Notes: a model not told the origin generated them from the sequence alone. 64,000 bases of DNA from an uncultured Isosphaeraceae bacterium (GCA_945957605.1 CAMFLR010000001.1:806001-870000), one strand, 5' to 3'; positions 19,463 to 28,555 are shown, counted from the first letter of the stretch. Numbers and translations are program-made.

Positions 19463-20044
19463 ATGGCTTCCCCCAAAGTTCTGGGCATGCTCACCCCATT
19501 GGGCGGTGGCGATCCCATTCCTTTCACGAAGGAAGTGGTTCTGGTCGGGCGCCGTCCTACTTGCGACGTCAGCCTCGACTTCGAGAACATTTCAGGCAAG
19601 CACTGCGAGTTCCGGCTGATTCACGGAATCTGGAACGTGCGCGACCTGGGTAGCTCGAACGGCACGCGCGTGAACGGGCAGCGAATCAGCAGCCCGCAGA
19701 GCGTGATGCCCGAGATCGAAATCGCAATTGCCGACCACCTTTACACCCTGGAATACGAGCCGGCGGGGCCGTCGAGCATCGGCGAAAACCACGGCGTTCT
19801 CGACGAGGAAATGATGGATACACGCAAGCGAACTTCGCTGATGGAAATGGCTGGACTCGAGACTGACGACCGCCCGGTTCGCAAGCGCGCGACCAAGCCG
19901 CCCGCGCAGATCGAGCGTCTCTCGGCCGATGAAGCCGAGTTCGACGACGCGCTTCCCGATAACTTTCAGAAGGCCCCCCCGAAGAAGGAAGCGCAACCGA
20001 ACGACGACGACTTCTTCGACATGATCAAGGACGACGTCAAGTAG
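19463..20044 (+). CDS. FHA-domain protein
   Basis: Protein of 193 residues with an AAGGAG ribosome binding site 8 bases before the ATG. The forkhead-associated fold occupies residues 5-97. It shows the phosphothreonine-binding residues in VGRRPTCDVSL (about 28-38), SGKHCEF and GSSNGTRVNG (about 62-71). The remaining 95 residues are acidic, low complexity and probably disordered, ending in a DDDFFDMIKDDVK tail. FHA domains bind phosphothreonine peptides made by Hanks-type kinases. No kinase is adjacent, so the partner is unknown. A terminator follows. Confidence 0.92.
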   Translation: MASPKVLGMLTPLGGGDPIPFTKEVVLVGRRPTCDVSLDFENISGKHCEFRLIHGIWNVRDLGSSNGTRVNGQRISSPQSVMPEIEIAIADHLYTLEYEPAGPSSIGENHGVLDEEMMDTRKRTSLMEMAGLETDDRPVRKRATKPPAQIERLSADEAEFDDALPDNFQKAPPKKEAQPNDDDFFDMIKDDVK

Positions 20045-20091
20045 GCCAGAGCCCGCTTGCGTCGTCCTCGATACTAGCCGAACGTAGATTT

Positions 20092-20122
20092 GCCGGGCCT
20101 CCGTGCCCGGCCTTGTTTTTTT
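20092..20122 (+). terminator. Rho-independent terminator of the FHA gene
   Basis: Stem GCCGGGC (20092-20098) pairs with GCCCGGC (20105-20111), followed by a T-rich tract at 20113-20122. It sits between two convergent genes. Confidence 0.8.
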
Positions 20123-20124
20123 AC

Positions 20125-21105
20125 TTACTTGATGAGACGCTCAAGCGCCTTCTCAAGCGCGGGGCCACGCAGGTCGAGCCGGACGACGGTGCCCTTGGGA
20201 TCGACCAGAAACGTCGCCGGAATCGACGAGACACTGAAGTCTTTCACCAGATCGCCCGCGCACGTACCGTTGTGGATTTGCACCCAAGGCAGCTTGCGCA
20301 GCTTCACGAAGTCAACAACCGGCCCGCGCGTCTCGTCGAGGCTGATGCTCACCACCTCGAAACCCTTGTCGTGATACTTCTGGTAAGCAGCCTGCACGCG
20401 CGGCAGCTCCGCGAGGCAAGGTGCGCACCAGGTCGCCCAGAAGTCGACGAGCACATACTTGCCCTTGAGCTGGTCGAGCCGGAACGGCTTGCCATCAAGG
20501 TCGCGCACCTCGGCAATTGGCGCAGCTTTCCCAACGCGATCGAGCCGCGCCAGGTCGCCGCCGATTTTTTCCTTGAGCGACGGGTTATCCGCCCCGAACT
20601 TCTTGAGCAGCGTCGCATACACATCACGAGCGATCTCAACCTCGCCTGCTGACGTCGCCGACTCCGCGAGCGAATCCGCAAAATTCGCGGCGAAATCAAG
20701 CTGCTCGTTGCCGGTAAGACCATCCATCAGTAGCTTGAAATCGGCCAGAGCCTGCGGATATTTCCCCGCATGAGCGCTCGCCATCGTGGTGATGATTCGC
20801 GCCAGCGGCCGGACAGGCCCTTCGGGATTATCGCGCAAGTAACCAGTCGCGACGGCTTCGTTGTCGAGAAACCAGTCGTGCTCGATCACCTTGTTGAAAA
20901 AGGTGAGATAGGCGTGGTCGATGTCATCGGGCTTGGGTGACTTCTTGAGATAGTCACCCAGATCCTTGAGCAGCGCACGGTCGTGCTTCGCCTGAATTTC
21001 TCCGACGTTCCCGGCTGATGCGGCCGGCGTCGGACCATCGCCACGGCAAGGGAGCGCGAGCGTGAGGCCAAGTCCCAGAACGATCCAGCGATTGATGCTC
21101 GGCAT
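20125..21105 (-). CDS. Exported TlpA/ResA-like thioredoxin-fold protein
   Basis: Protein of 326 residues. The N-terminus is a signal peptide (MPSINRWIVLGLGLTLALPC). Residues about 30-190 form an all-helical, TPR-like region. The thioredoxin-fold domain (about 190-326) contains FWATWCAPCLAELP with the CAPC redox pair near residue 224, and a cis-proline segment SSIPATFLVDPKG. TlpA/ResA proteins reduce disulfides outside the cytoplasm, for example in cytochrome c maturation or metal loading. The target here is not indicated by neighbours. A cysteine at the signal peptide end (ALPC) might make it a lipoprotein. Confidence 0.88.
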   Translation of the reverse strand: MPSINRWIVLGLGLTLALPCRGDGPTPAASAGNVGEIQAKHDRALLKDLGDYLKKSPKPDDIDHAYLTFFNKVIEHDWFLDNEAVATGYLRDNPEGPVRPLARIITTMASAHAGKYPQALADFKLLMDGLTGNEQLDFAANFADSLAESATSAGEVEIARDVYATLLKKFGADNPSLKEKIGGDLARLDRVGKAAPIAEVRDLDGKPFRLDQLKGKYVLVDFWATWCAPCLAELPRVQAAYQKYHDKGFEVVSISLDETRGPVVDFVKLRKLPWVQIHNGTCAGDLVKDFSVSSIPATFLVDPKGTVVRLDLRGPALEKALERLIK

Positions 21106-21124
21106 GGTGGGGGAATCTCCGTGA

Positions 21125-22579
21125 TCAATCGGTTGAAAGCGATCGAGTTGCTTTTCGTGCTGCGGGCGACTTCGACTTGCGAAGCTTGGGTGCTGGACTG
21201 GTCACAACATCGCCAATGACCGCTGCCCAATCGGCACAGCAAGTCTCGCGTTCGTGAATCGCCAGGAACGCCTCACGACCAAGGTCGCCATCACGCTCGG
21301 CCTGTTCCGGATTCGCGGCGTACTTCTCAAGTGCTTCGACGAGTGCGTCGGCGTCACCGAGCCGAATCGTCGCCCCGCAACGGGCCTGACGGATCGTGTC
21401 GGCACTCTCGCAGTGTGCGGGACCGACGAATACCGTTGGTCGCGCAGAGGCCATCGCGCCGTAGAGCTTCCCGGGAACGACAATCCCCGTCATTTCCTTG
21501 CGCATGGAGATGAGATGCACGTCAGCGAGCGAGAGCGAGGCGTGTAGCATTTCGCGCGGGAAATACTTGAGGAAGCGGATATTCTCGAGCCCTTCCGACT
21601 CCTTCGCCGCCTGCACTTCCTTGAGCCGCGGACCATCGCCCACGAACAGGAAGACGAAGTCGTCGCGATGCTTCAATCGTCGGGCCGCTTCGATGAACTC
21701 ATCGAACGAGTGCGCGATACCCAGGTTGCCGGAATACATCGCCACGAACTTGCCTTCGAGGCCAAGCTCTTCGCGAAGCGGATGATTCTCGCGCGGCATC
21801 GGATAGATTTCGTCGCGACGATTCCACACGGGAATCAACGCCAGACGATCGCCTCGCACGCCCTTTGCCTTGATCCGGTCGCTCATGTACGTGCCGAGGA
21901 CGACCACCTTGTCGGCCTGGCGATACACGAGATCACTGATCCAGGCGAGCAGCTTCACGACCGGATGCTTTGGGCTCATCCGCCCGAGCGCCAGCGACGC
22001 ATCGGGGTGAAGATCCATGCTCCAGTAAATGTGGCGCGAGCCTTTGAGCCGGCGGAGAAGTGTGCCGACGAGGCCGATGATCGGCGGTGTGGTGAGCGTG
22101 GCAACGATGTCGAAACGCGGTAGGAAGATCCCCATCCACATCGCGCGGATATAGAAGCTGAGGTAGTCGATCATCCGCGTGAGCGTGCTCTTGCGGCCGA
22201 GCGAAGTGGCATCGACGCGATGAATCTCGACGCCGTTGTATGACTCGCGTTTGGGCGGTCGAGGCGTCCCCTCGCGATACGCGCCCCGCGAGCAAACGAC
22301 ATGCACTTCATGCCCGCGCGCCGCCAGACTCTCGGCCAGATCGGCGAGGTGCTGCGCGGTCGACGCGTGGTCGGGCCAGTAATATTGATTGATGAACAGG
22401 AGACGTTGGCGTGGAACCGATGATCCTGTGTCGACCCGGAGCATGCCGCCTCCAGCAGCGTGCTCCGAGATGCCGGCGGGATCGTACGAGGCCACTCCAT
22501 CGGCCGCCGCTGGTCGATCCAGCACCAGAGTTTTCGCCTGGTGCGGACCGGACCAAATCCTCCGCCAGTGATTCACCAT
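21125..22579 (-). CDS. Family 4 glycosyltransferase (WbuB/WcaI-like)
   Basis: Protein of 484 residues from the ATG at 22579, whose ATGGTGA overlaps the stop of the upstream epimerase gene, indicating translational coupling. An internal ATG at residue 45 would give a shorter protein starting just before the fold. The N-terminal Rossmann domain begins LLFINQYYWPDHASTAQHL, typical of GT4 enzymes acting on activated sugars for exopolysaccharide or LPS. The C-terminal donor domain has MYSGNLGIAHSFDEFIEAA, LFVGDGPRLKEV and a KLYGAMASARPTVF segment with the acidic site replaced by AMASA. The tail after residue 455 is basic. It probably works in surface polysaccharide assembly with the neighbouring epimerases. 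Confidence 0.9.
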   Translation of the reverse strand: MVNHWRRIWSGPHQAKTLVLDRPAAADGVASYDPAGISEHAAGGGMLRVDTGSSVPRQRLLFINQYYWPDHASTAQHLADLAESLAARGHEVHVVCSRGAYREGTPRPPKRESYNGVEIHRVDATSLGRKSTLTRMIDYLSFYIRAMWMGIFLPRFDIVATLTTPPIIGLVGTLLRRLKGSRHIYWSMDLHPDASLALGRMSPKHPVVKLLAWISDLVYRQADKVVVLGTYMSDRIKAKGVRGDRLALIPVWNRRDEIYPMPRENHPLREELGLEGKFVAMYSGNLGIAHSFDEFIEAARRLKHRDDFVFLFVGDGPRLKEVQAAKESEGLENIRFLKYFPREMLHASLSLADVHLISMRKEMTGIVVPGKLYGAMASARPTVFVGPAHCESADTIRQARCGATIRLGDADALVEALEKYAANPEQAERDGDLGREAFLAIHERETCCADWAAVIGDVVTSPAPKLRKSKSPAARKATRSLSTD

Positions 22580-23535
22580 TTCGCATCCGCCTCCGTCTTG
22601 TTGGCGCGATACCAGGCAATCGTCTTCGCCAAGCCGTCACGCAGCGAAGTCGGGGCCGTCCAGCCGCCGAGCGCTGCCTTCATGCGAGCGACATCGAGCA
22701 CCTTGAACGGAGCGCCATCCGGCTTGTCGGTATTCCAGACGAGCTTACCCTTGTAGCCGCTCACCTCGTTGATCGTCTCGGTGAGTTCCTTGATCGACGT
22801 GCCGATCCCGGTGCCGATATTCAGCGGCATCGCTGCGTCGTTGTAAGTCTCGGCCGCAAGCACGATCGCGTCGGCGCAGTCTTCGACGTAGATGAACTCG
22901 CGAACCGGCTTGCCAGTGCCCCAGACTTCGATCGACGGGGCCTTCGCCAGATCAGCCTCGACCCACTTGCGCACGAGAGCGGCGACGACGTGCGAACGGT
23001 CGGGGTTGTACGAGTCGCCCGGGCCATAAAGATTCGTGAGAATCAGGTGAATCGAATCGAGCCCGTACTGACGCTTGTAAGCCTGCGCCTGCACGGCCAT
23101 CATCTTCTTGGTCAGGCCGTAATTCACGACCGAAGCGTGGCAAGGACCGGCCCAGAGGTCATCTTCCTTGAGATGGCCGTCGAGGTAGCCGGGGTAGCTG
23201 CACGCGGTGCCAATGGCGACGAACTTGCTCACCTTCGCCAGGCGAGCCGCTTCCATCAGGTTCGCGCCCATGACGAGGTTCGTGTAATACAACGAACCGG
23301 GCTGCGTCTGATTGATACCGATGCCACCGTAGTAGGCCGCGGCATGAAAGAGTTGATCGCAAGGATGTTCGAGCATGCACTTGAGGCACGCGTCGAGAGA
23401 CGTGAAGTTGTAATCACGCTGACGCGGCACGAAGACCTTGGCACCGTAGGTTTCGAGCCGCTTGACGAGATGTTGTCCGAGAAAACCCGCGCCGCCGGTG
23501 ACTGTGACGCGTTTGCCTGACCAAAAACTCTGCAT
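22573..23535 (-). CDS. NAD-dependent epimerase/dehydratase, GDP-fucose-synthase-like
   Basis: Protein of 320 residues. The ATG at 23535 is preferred over a GTG four codons earlier because GGAG sits 11 bases before it. It is an extended short-chain dehydrogenase: TGGAGFLGQHL nucleotide motif at the N-terminus, HAAAYYGGIG, the serine of IGTACSYPG, and the catalytic YGLTK motif (Y-x3-K). The NLYGPGDSYNP and GTGKPVREFIYVEDCA segments match the GDP-L-fucose synthase/WcaG branch, but GDP-sugar specificity is inferred. It starts the two-gene operon with the glycosyltransferase. Confidence 0.88.
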   Translation of the reverse strand: MQSFWSGKRVTVTGGAGFLGQHLVKRLETYGAKVFVPRQRDYNFTSLDACLKCMLEHPCDQLFHAAAYYGGIGINQTQPGSLYYTNLVMGANLMEAARLAKVSKFVAIGTACSYPGYLDGHLKEDDLWAGPCHASVVNYGLTKKMMAVQAQAYKRQYGLDSIHLILTNLYGPGDSYNPDRSHVVAALVRKWVEADLAKAPSIEVWGTGKPVREFIYVEDCADAIVLAAETYNDAAMPLNIGTGIGTSIKELTETINEVSGYKGKLVWNTDKPDGAPFKVLDVARMKAALGGWTAPTSLRDGLAKTIAWYRANKTEADAKW

Positions 23536-23586
23536 GGGTGTAGTCACTCCGGTGGAAAAGGCTCCGCGTCGAAACGGACGTTCGAT

Positions 23587-24258
23587 TTAGGCGGCTTGCG
23601 GAAATGGGATGCGTTGTCTTTGTCTGCGATGTCGGATGAGGAGCCCACCGACGAGGAGACAAAGGGTAGTCGAAGAAGCTGCTTCGGGGACGACGGTGAA
23701 AGAGTCAATGGTGCCGGTGGCAAACGGAACCATGTCTCCCGTCGAATCATGAGTGCCAAGCAAGAAAGTTCCCTGGCTGAAGTAGCTCACCATCGAAGGC
23801 AGGTTCTCGGCGAAGTTTTCCGGAGCAGTGTCGAAGGGAAAAGAAGTCGTGGGATTGAGGTAAAGGACCGGAGAGTTGGCCGCTTGGCCCAATACCACAT
23901 TAATACCGCCAATGAGCGGTACAGGCGGGGGGAAATCGACATAAGGAAGTGGCATATTAAAGATGCCTATCGATTCCCCCTGGCTCAGGGAATAGACTGT
24001 AGCCCCTGCAACCTTAAGATTTACTGTAGAGTTGGGAAACCAGTAATTTGAATTCGCGACCGCAGGATCGTACTGCAGAGTAAGCTCAAATTGTTCGTGT
24101 TGCGGTATCGGCGTCGGCGTATTGGAGAAGTAAGGATCACCGGTTGTGCCCGTGATTCGAAATTCGATCGAGCTGGCGTGCGACGCCCCAACCGAGCCCA
24201 AAAACACAAGCAGCGGCGCAATTGCAAGACGAGGGAATCTCGGCATACTTGCGAACAT
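23587..24258 (-). CDS. PEP-CTERM anchor protein
   Basis: Protein of 223 residues. It has a signal peptide (about 1-29), a beta-rich body without cysteine pairs, and a C-terminal sorting signal: VPEAASS, a hydrophobic segment TTLCLLVGGLL, and a basic tail RHRRQRQR. The motif is VPEA rather than VPEP, a tolerated variant. PEP-CTERM proteins are processed by exosortase and are associated with exopolysaccharide production. This agrees with the flanking sugar-modifying genes. It resembles the next gene, with the same ITGxT start of the mature part, so the two may be paralogues. Confidence 0.8.
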   Translation of the reverse strand: MFASMPRFPRLAIAPLLVFLGSVGASHASSIEFRITGTTGDPYFSNTPTPIPQHEQFELTLQYDPAVANSNYWFPNSTVNLKVAGATVYSLSQGESIGIFNMPLPYVDFPPPVPLIGGINVVLGQAANSPVLYLNPTTSFPFDTAPENFAENLPSMVSYFSQGTFLLGTHDSTGDMVPFATGTIDSFTVVPEAASSTTLCLLVGGLLIRHRRQRQRIPFPQAA

Positions 24259-24349
24259 ACGCTAGTTCCTGTCTTTTACGTGATGCCGGCGCACCATTGT
24301 TGCAGCCGGCGTTTGGCGATCAATTACAGCACATAACTTTATATGAGCT

Positions 24350-24994
24350 TCAATTGCTAGTTCGCGCCGCACGCATCCTGAGTCTGTAGAACGCAACACC
24401 GCCTGAAACCAGGCAAAGAATGGTCGTGTAACCTGGCTCCGGTACAACGGTCAAGCCGGTGATCGTTCCCGAAACGAGAGTTTGCGACCCCTGATTTTCA
24501 GGCCCCACCAACGTGAACTTTCCGCTGCTGAAATCCTGCTGAATGGTCGGCAGTGTGAGCGGTATGCCATCGGCGGGATGCGTGTATTGATCGAGACTGT
24601 ACTGCGTCAGCAGAAGATGAGTGTCGTCTGGACCGGTCGTTCCGAGCGAGATTTGGACTCGCGGGACAGGAGCACCAGTCGCGGGAATTGGCCCGAGGTT
24701 CTCCGTGAATGAGATGGGAAATGCACCGTCCTTCGAGAAGACGGTCGATCCGCCAACCTGAACCGACATCGACGCAGTTCCACCCACGAAATAACTTGGG
24801 CCCGCCGGCGCCGGGGGCGCGGCAATCATATTATTCTGGTCATATGTAAGCGTGATCGTAAACGGAACTGACGGATCGCTTCCGCTGGAAGTGTCGGTCA
24901 TGCCCGTTATCTGAACCTGAATCGGGCTCGCTGTTGCAGTTGTCATCCACAGCGAGGTGAGCACCAGAACAGCCACGGCAGATTTCATGCGCAT
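24350..24994 (-). CDS. PEP-CTERM anchor protein
   Basis: Protein of 214 residues with a signal peptide (about 1-23) and mature start SPIQVQITGMTDTSS. The C-terminus has the canonical VVPEPGYTTILCLVSGGVAFY sorting segment split as VPEP, hydrophobic stretch and basic RLRMRAAR tail. The body is a beta-rich domain of unknown function with LTYDQNN near residue 50, parallel to LQYDP in the neighbouring PEP-CTERM gene. Likely surface-exposed or secreted after exosortase processing. No exosortase gene is in the window. Confidence 0.85.
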   Translation of the reverse strand: MRMKSAVAVLVLTSLWMTTATASPIQVQITGMTDTSSGSDPSVPFTITLTYDQNNMIAAPPAPAGPSYFVGGTASMSVQVGGSTVFSKDGAFPISFTENLGPIPATGAPVPRVQISLGTTGPDDTHLLLTQYSLDQYTHPADGIPLTLPTIQQDFSSGKFTLVGPENQGSQTLVSGTITGLTVVPEPGYTTILCLVSGGVAFYRLRMRAARTSN

Positions 24995-25081
24995 GGAATT
25001 ACTCGCGTGATTAGCGGATTCTCAGGGGAGGGATATTTGAACAGACGGGGCTTCGTATCAACGTGCCCGGTCCGCAAACGC

Positions 25082-25118
25082 AAAAACGACCGCGCAGGGC
25101 GTGCCTGGACGCCCTGCG
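25082..25118 (-). terminator. Rho-independent terminator of the epimerase gene
   Basis: A perfect 10-bp GC-rich stem (25093-25102 with 25109-25118) is followed on the minus strand by a T tract at 25086-25082. It lies just after the stop at 25140. Confidence 0.85.
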
Positions 25119-25139
25119 AGCCGTTTTGGTTGACTTCAA

Positions 25140-26069
25140 TTAGACGTTCGCGAACGGGTTCTGGAAGTCGATGAGCTGGGCGGCCCGAACGAGTTCCGAG
25201 ATGCCGCGATCGAGATCGATCGTGGTTTCGAATCCCTTGCTGCGAATCTTCTCGTACGACACTTCGTAGTTGCGCTGGTCGGCGTCGGTGCCGACTTCGG
25301 CGAAGTGGAGGTAGTAGTTGACGTGCTTGAGGATCTGGCGAGCGACGTCTTCCTTGGTGAAGTTCATCGACTCGTGGCCGACGTTGTAGACGTCGTCCTT
25401 GATCGTATCCCAACGGTCGAGTGCGAACATGATCGAACGTGCCATGTCGCGAACATGAACGAACGTCCGCTTGAAGCCACCCTCGTAAACGATCAGGTTC
25501 TTGTTCTTGACGGCCTGGTAGGTGAAGTCGTTCGGCATCAGGTCGAGACGCATACGGTTCGACACGCCGAAGGCTGTCGCATAGCGATAGGCAACCGAGT
25601 TACCGGCGTTCAGCACCAGTTCTTCGGCCGTCGCCTTGGTTTCGCCGTAAAGCGTGATGGGCGAACGCGGTGAGTCTTCGTTGCAGATGTAGTCAGGGAT
25701 CGAGCCGTAGATGCTGCCAGTCGACGCGAAGACGAACTTCTGGTCGGCCTTGCGAGCAGCGAGAACGTTGCGGGTACCTTCGACGTTGGTCTGCGTGGCA
25801 ACCTGCGGCTCTTTCTTGCAAGCCGGGTAGCCGACGATCGCCGCGAGGTGAACGATCGCGTCGACGCCATCAACAGCTTTCGCGACGCCAGCGGGGTCGC
25901 AAACATCGCCCTTCATCAGTTCGAAGAAGCGATTCTGGCAGCACGGCAGGAGTCCGGCGCCGCCGAACTTGAGCGAGTCATAAACACGAACGCGGTGCCC
26001 CTGCTCGAGCAGCATGGGAACAAGGGTCGAGCCGACATAACCGGCGCCGCCGGTGACGAGAATACGCAT
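25140..26069 (-). CDS. NAD-dependent epimerase/dehydratase (UDP-sugar epimerase-like)
   Basis: Protein of 309 residues, taking the ATG at 26069 (MRILVTGGAGYVGS), the usual start for the family. An in-frame ATG five codons upstream is possible and overlaps a GGATGGGA site. Motifs: TGGAGYVG, HLAAIVGYPAC, serine-threonine of ASTGSIYG, and YGETK as the catalytic Y-x3-K. GGFKRTFVHVRDMA and YNVG are typical of the C-terminal substrate part. It is an extended SDR acting on nucleotide sugars; the substrate is unknown. It belongs with the polysaccharide genes to its left. Confidence 0.9.
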   Translation of the reverse strand: MRILVTGGAGYVGSTLVPMLLEQGHRVRVYDSLKFGGAGLLPCCQNRFFELMKGDVCDPAGVAKAVDGVDAIVHLAAIVGYPACKKEPQVATQTNVEGTRNVLAARKADQKFVFASTGSIYGSIPDYICNEDSPRSPITLYGETKATAEELVLNAGNSVAYRYATAFGVSNRMRLDLMPNDFTYQAVKNKNLIVYEGGFKRTFVHVRDMARSIMFALDRWDTIKDDVYNVGHESMNFTKEDVARQILKHVNYYLHFAEVGTDADQRNYEVSYEKIRSKGFETTIDLDRGISELVRAAQLIDFQNPFANV

Positions 26070-26084
26070 TGATGTGTGTCCCAT

Positions 26085-26619
26085 CCTTGGTTGCTCAGGC
26101 GCGACTGGACCGTTGCGCCGAAGCTGTTCCGTGGTGTCCGTTCAGTCGGGGGCTTTCGTGCGGACTTGCCTGTCCAGGCTCCGGCTCCGAAAGGAAATTC
26201 CCGAGGTGCTAACCGCGAAGGTCTCCATCCTGCGAGGCGATCAGGCAGAATTTCACCCGCGAACGCGTGAAATCCGTCTATCGCCAGCCCTTCGGGGCGT
26301 TAATATCGGCAAGTCAAGCCGACCTGTCAACGCCAATCCTCAAGGACGAGGCAGGCTGCGTCTCGCACCATAAAGTCCGTCGAAAATGCGGCGAATTCGA
26401 CGACGCCCCGTATTTGATTTTCGCTGCAACCCTCTCTGACATTAAGCCACGCGTCGACAAAACTCCGCGAGACCAGCCGTGTTGTGAGTCGTTCGAAGAG
26501 CGATTGAACGATGCGGTACGCCAGTTCAAGGCTTTACGCGACGTATCATGTTTGGCTGCGCCGAAGCCGTAAAAAATTGGACCACGGCGCGATGAAGTAG
26601 TCCCATCGTACTGCCGGCG
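26085..26619. other. 535-bp region without recognised gene
   Basis: Only short open frames with no ribosome binding site or recognisable composition are seen between the epimerase gene and the small hypothetical gene at 26620. It should contain the epimerase promoter near 26070-26150. Confidence 0.4.
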
Positions 26620-27057
26620 CTACCAACAAAAATCGCCGGCATGTGACTTCCAGTCAATCGACGTAATCTTATCGAAAACATCTGTCTCGATCGGCAGCGC
26701 AAAGTCACCTTGGAACCAAATGATCGTCAAACCGGAGGCGTGTGCCTCCTTATCGCGAGCGGGATCGAATGACTCGAACCTTGCGATGCACGTGATTTGT
26801 GGAAGTGCGGACGGTGTGCCAAACTGATAGGGACGATCGCAACAGTAACCGAGGGAAGTCTCGATCGGCTGAATCAAATACGGAGGACCACCGTAAAGCC
26901 GATGACGTTTGTCTTCCAACAACTGCACCAATTTTTCGGCGTTAAACTCTGCGGTTGGAAGCCCCTCGATCAACTCCTTATACGTCCTATACTGCCAAAG
27001 CTCTCGAAGATACAGCTCGCGCCCCGAAGGCAAATCGATCTTAAAACTGTATCCCAC
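26620..27057 (-). CDS. Small conserved-looking hypothetical protein
   Basis: Protein of 145 residues starting at GTG (27057) with AGGGTGA 5 bases upstream. It has no signal peptide or membrane segment. Visible features: a start MGYSFKIDLPSGRELYLREL, a segment YLIQPIETSLGYCCDRPYQF, and a WFQGDFALPI block near the end. The composition and codon phase look like a real protein, and I recall similar soluble proteins of unknown function in other bacteria, but I cannot assign a family. It is the last gene of a run of small minus-strand genes. Confidence 0.6.
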   Translation of the reverse strand: MGYSFKIDLPSGRELYLRELWQYRTYKELIEGLPTAEFNAEKLVQLLEDKRHRLYGGPPYLIQPIETSLGYCCDRPYQFGTPSALPQITCIARFESFDPARDKEAHASGLTIIWFQGDFALPIETDVFDKITSIDWKSHAGDFCW

Positions 27058-27164
27058 TTGGTCACCCTACCCGTCAACTTTTTTAACCTACGAACACAGC
27101 ATCAACATTCACGATGATAGGTGTGACAACACAACTAGACTTCAGGGTTCGCTTTCAGGCAGAG

Positions 27165-27485
27165 TCAGAGGCAATCTTCATATCCAGGTTGCCAAGGTTC
27201 GACTTCAATCTCGTCGAGCCTGCCTTCTGCGAGTTTCGACCAAAGTTCGAGAACGCGTTCCCGGTCGACGCCGGTCATGTGTCGAGGACCGTTGGCCGCC
27301 TCGACATTCTCTCATGCGAGCAAACCTCCCGGGTAAGCTGCTAGCGACCATTCGGATTCGTGAATCAGCGAAACGCCGGCGTGTTCCTCGTCCTCAGAGT
27401 CAAGCTCTGAAAGTACCTCTTGCATTCGCGCAAGTGTTGGCTCACGTTCACAGCGGCCCCAGCGAGAATACATAAGATACTGCAT
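27165..27485 (-). pseudogene. Hypothetical gene interrupted by one in-frame TGA
   Basis: An ATG at 27485 with AGGTGAT upstream opens a frame of 106 codons that ends at 27165, interrupted only by TGA at 27314-27312 (codon 58). Before the stop it reads DEEHAGVSLIHESEWSLAAYPGGLLA. After it, ENVEAANGPRHMTGVDRERV and then LELWSKLAEGRLDEIEVEPW continue in the same frame. The two halves read as one protein, and from memory of related planctomycete proteins a tryptophan (LLVWENVE) is expected where TGA stands. That means TGG to TGA, a single base change. The product would be a 57-residue fragment unless the stop is read through or is a sequencing error. Confidence 0.6.
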
Positions 27486-27561
27486 CGATCATCACCTGTA
27501 CGATCAAGCCTGGGCGCGATGCAAAACAGCAACCCAGATCGACATGTGAATTCCCCGGGCC

Positions 27562-27843
27562 TCAGGTAAGATCCAAATGATCCTTGGCCGGCCGACGCAA
27601 CCCAGATAATGCAACGGCAAGAACAACCACCGAGCCAATGACCAAACCGACAATAAGGCCTTGCGAAATCCCCAACCCGACTCCAACCTGAACCGGATCA
27701 AACCCAGGCAATTCTCCGCCCCTGAAAACGCCTCGATAGTACGATGGCGCCAACGTCGCGAGTTCGTATCCAAGACCACCGCCCGCGGCGGCGAAGGAAA
27801 TACCGCTCGAAATGATGATCGCAAACCCGCGAACGACTGTCAC
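27562..27843 (-). CDS. Small two-TM glycine-rich membrane protein
   Basis: Protein of 93 residues. The GTG at 27843 is chosen because GGAGG lies 7 bases upstream; the ATG-initiated frame upstream has no such site. Two hydrophobic, glycine-rich segments (about 5-30 and 55-80, the latter GLGISQGLIVGLVIGSVVVLAVAL) flank a loop with LAPSYYRGVFRGG. Probably an integral membrane protein of unknown function. It lies among other small minus-strand hypothetical genes. Confidence 0.6.
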   Translation of the reverse strand: MTVVRGFAIIISSGISFAAAGGGLGYELATLAPSYYRGVFRGGELPGFDPVQVGVGLGISQGLIVGLVIGSVVVLAVALSGLRRPAKDHLDLT

Positions 27844-27939
27844 AATAGCGCCTCCGTCGATTACAGAAATCCTGTCCTCTGGCCACATCTGCAAAGTCTA
27901 AATCAGTGCTGTCCGCAAACGATACCGCCAGAGCATCAA

Positions 27940-28455
27940 TCAGGCGATAACCATTCTTTCCGACAGCTTGATTCCTTCCGATGAATAGGTCGCCAGGGGC
28001 ATCTGTCTTATCCCAAAGAATATCGAAATATACGTTTGGATCATGCCACCGCACCAGGGATGCTCGAACTGCCCGTAGAGTGAAGCGGCGAGGCTCACCA
28101 TCGTCGACTCGCAGAACAGACATCGACTCCGAGACCGACGGCCAAGTCGCCACTCCAGCACAGCGTCATAATATTCCATTGTCTCAGGTTCACGTTCTTT
28201 CTCGCGATAGCCGTACGGTCCGCATGCAATGTAAAAGTCTCGCTTGCGATCGCGGGCACGCCATGCCCTTGCCTCAGATGCAACCTCGCCAGGTTCGGGT
28301 ACATATTCGGCGAGTGAAACATCGTCGCATTGCCAACACCAGCAAGGCCATTCGATGAGCCGGAGTTCCTTAGGCGTGTCGTAGACGCGAATGACGTCCT
28401 CGAATCTCCGATATTCCTCGCAAATGCCGCACTTGAATGAGACACCCAAATGCAT
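27940..28455 (-). CDS. Cysteine-rich, probably zinc-binding hypothetical protein
   Basis: Protein of 171 residues. CGIC (about 9-12) and CWCWQC (about 38-43) form a zinc-ribbon-like N-terminus; CLFC near residue 110 and a CGG at about 135 suggest a second metal site. The start is ambiguous: GGGAGGA abuts the ATG at 28455, so a TTG two codons later (28449), with seven bases of spacing, may be used instead. The C-terminal segment ends LATYSSEGIKLSE. The function is unknown. Confidence 0.6.
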   Translation of the reverse strand: MHLGVSFKCGICEEYRRFEDVIRVYDTPKELRLIEWPCWCWQCDDVSLAEYVPEPGEVASEARAWRARDRKRDFYIACGPYGYREKEREPETMEYYDAVLEWRLGRRSRSRCLFCESTMVSLAASLYGQFEHPWCGGMIQTYISIFFGIRQMPLATYSSEGIKLSERMVIA

Positions 28456-28555
28456 TCCTCCCGATGGTTAGAGGACAGGCTCTGGCAAACGATGACAGTG
28501 CTCGGTGCCAATTCAACACGGTTACAGGACGAAAGTATCTATCGTCGCTGAGAGG

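Noticed and set aside
27698..28153. Minus-strand open frame that might be the frameshifted end of the gene 27940-28455
   Set aside because: The annotated frame of 27940-28455 continues with protein-like sequence to its own stop; no frameshift is needed.
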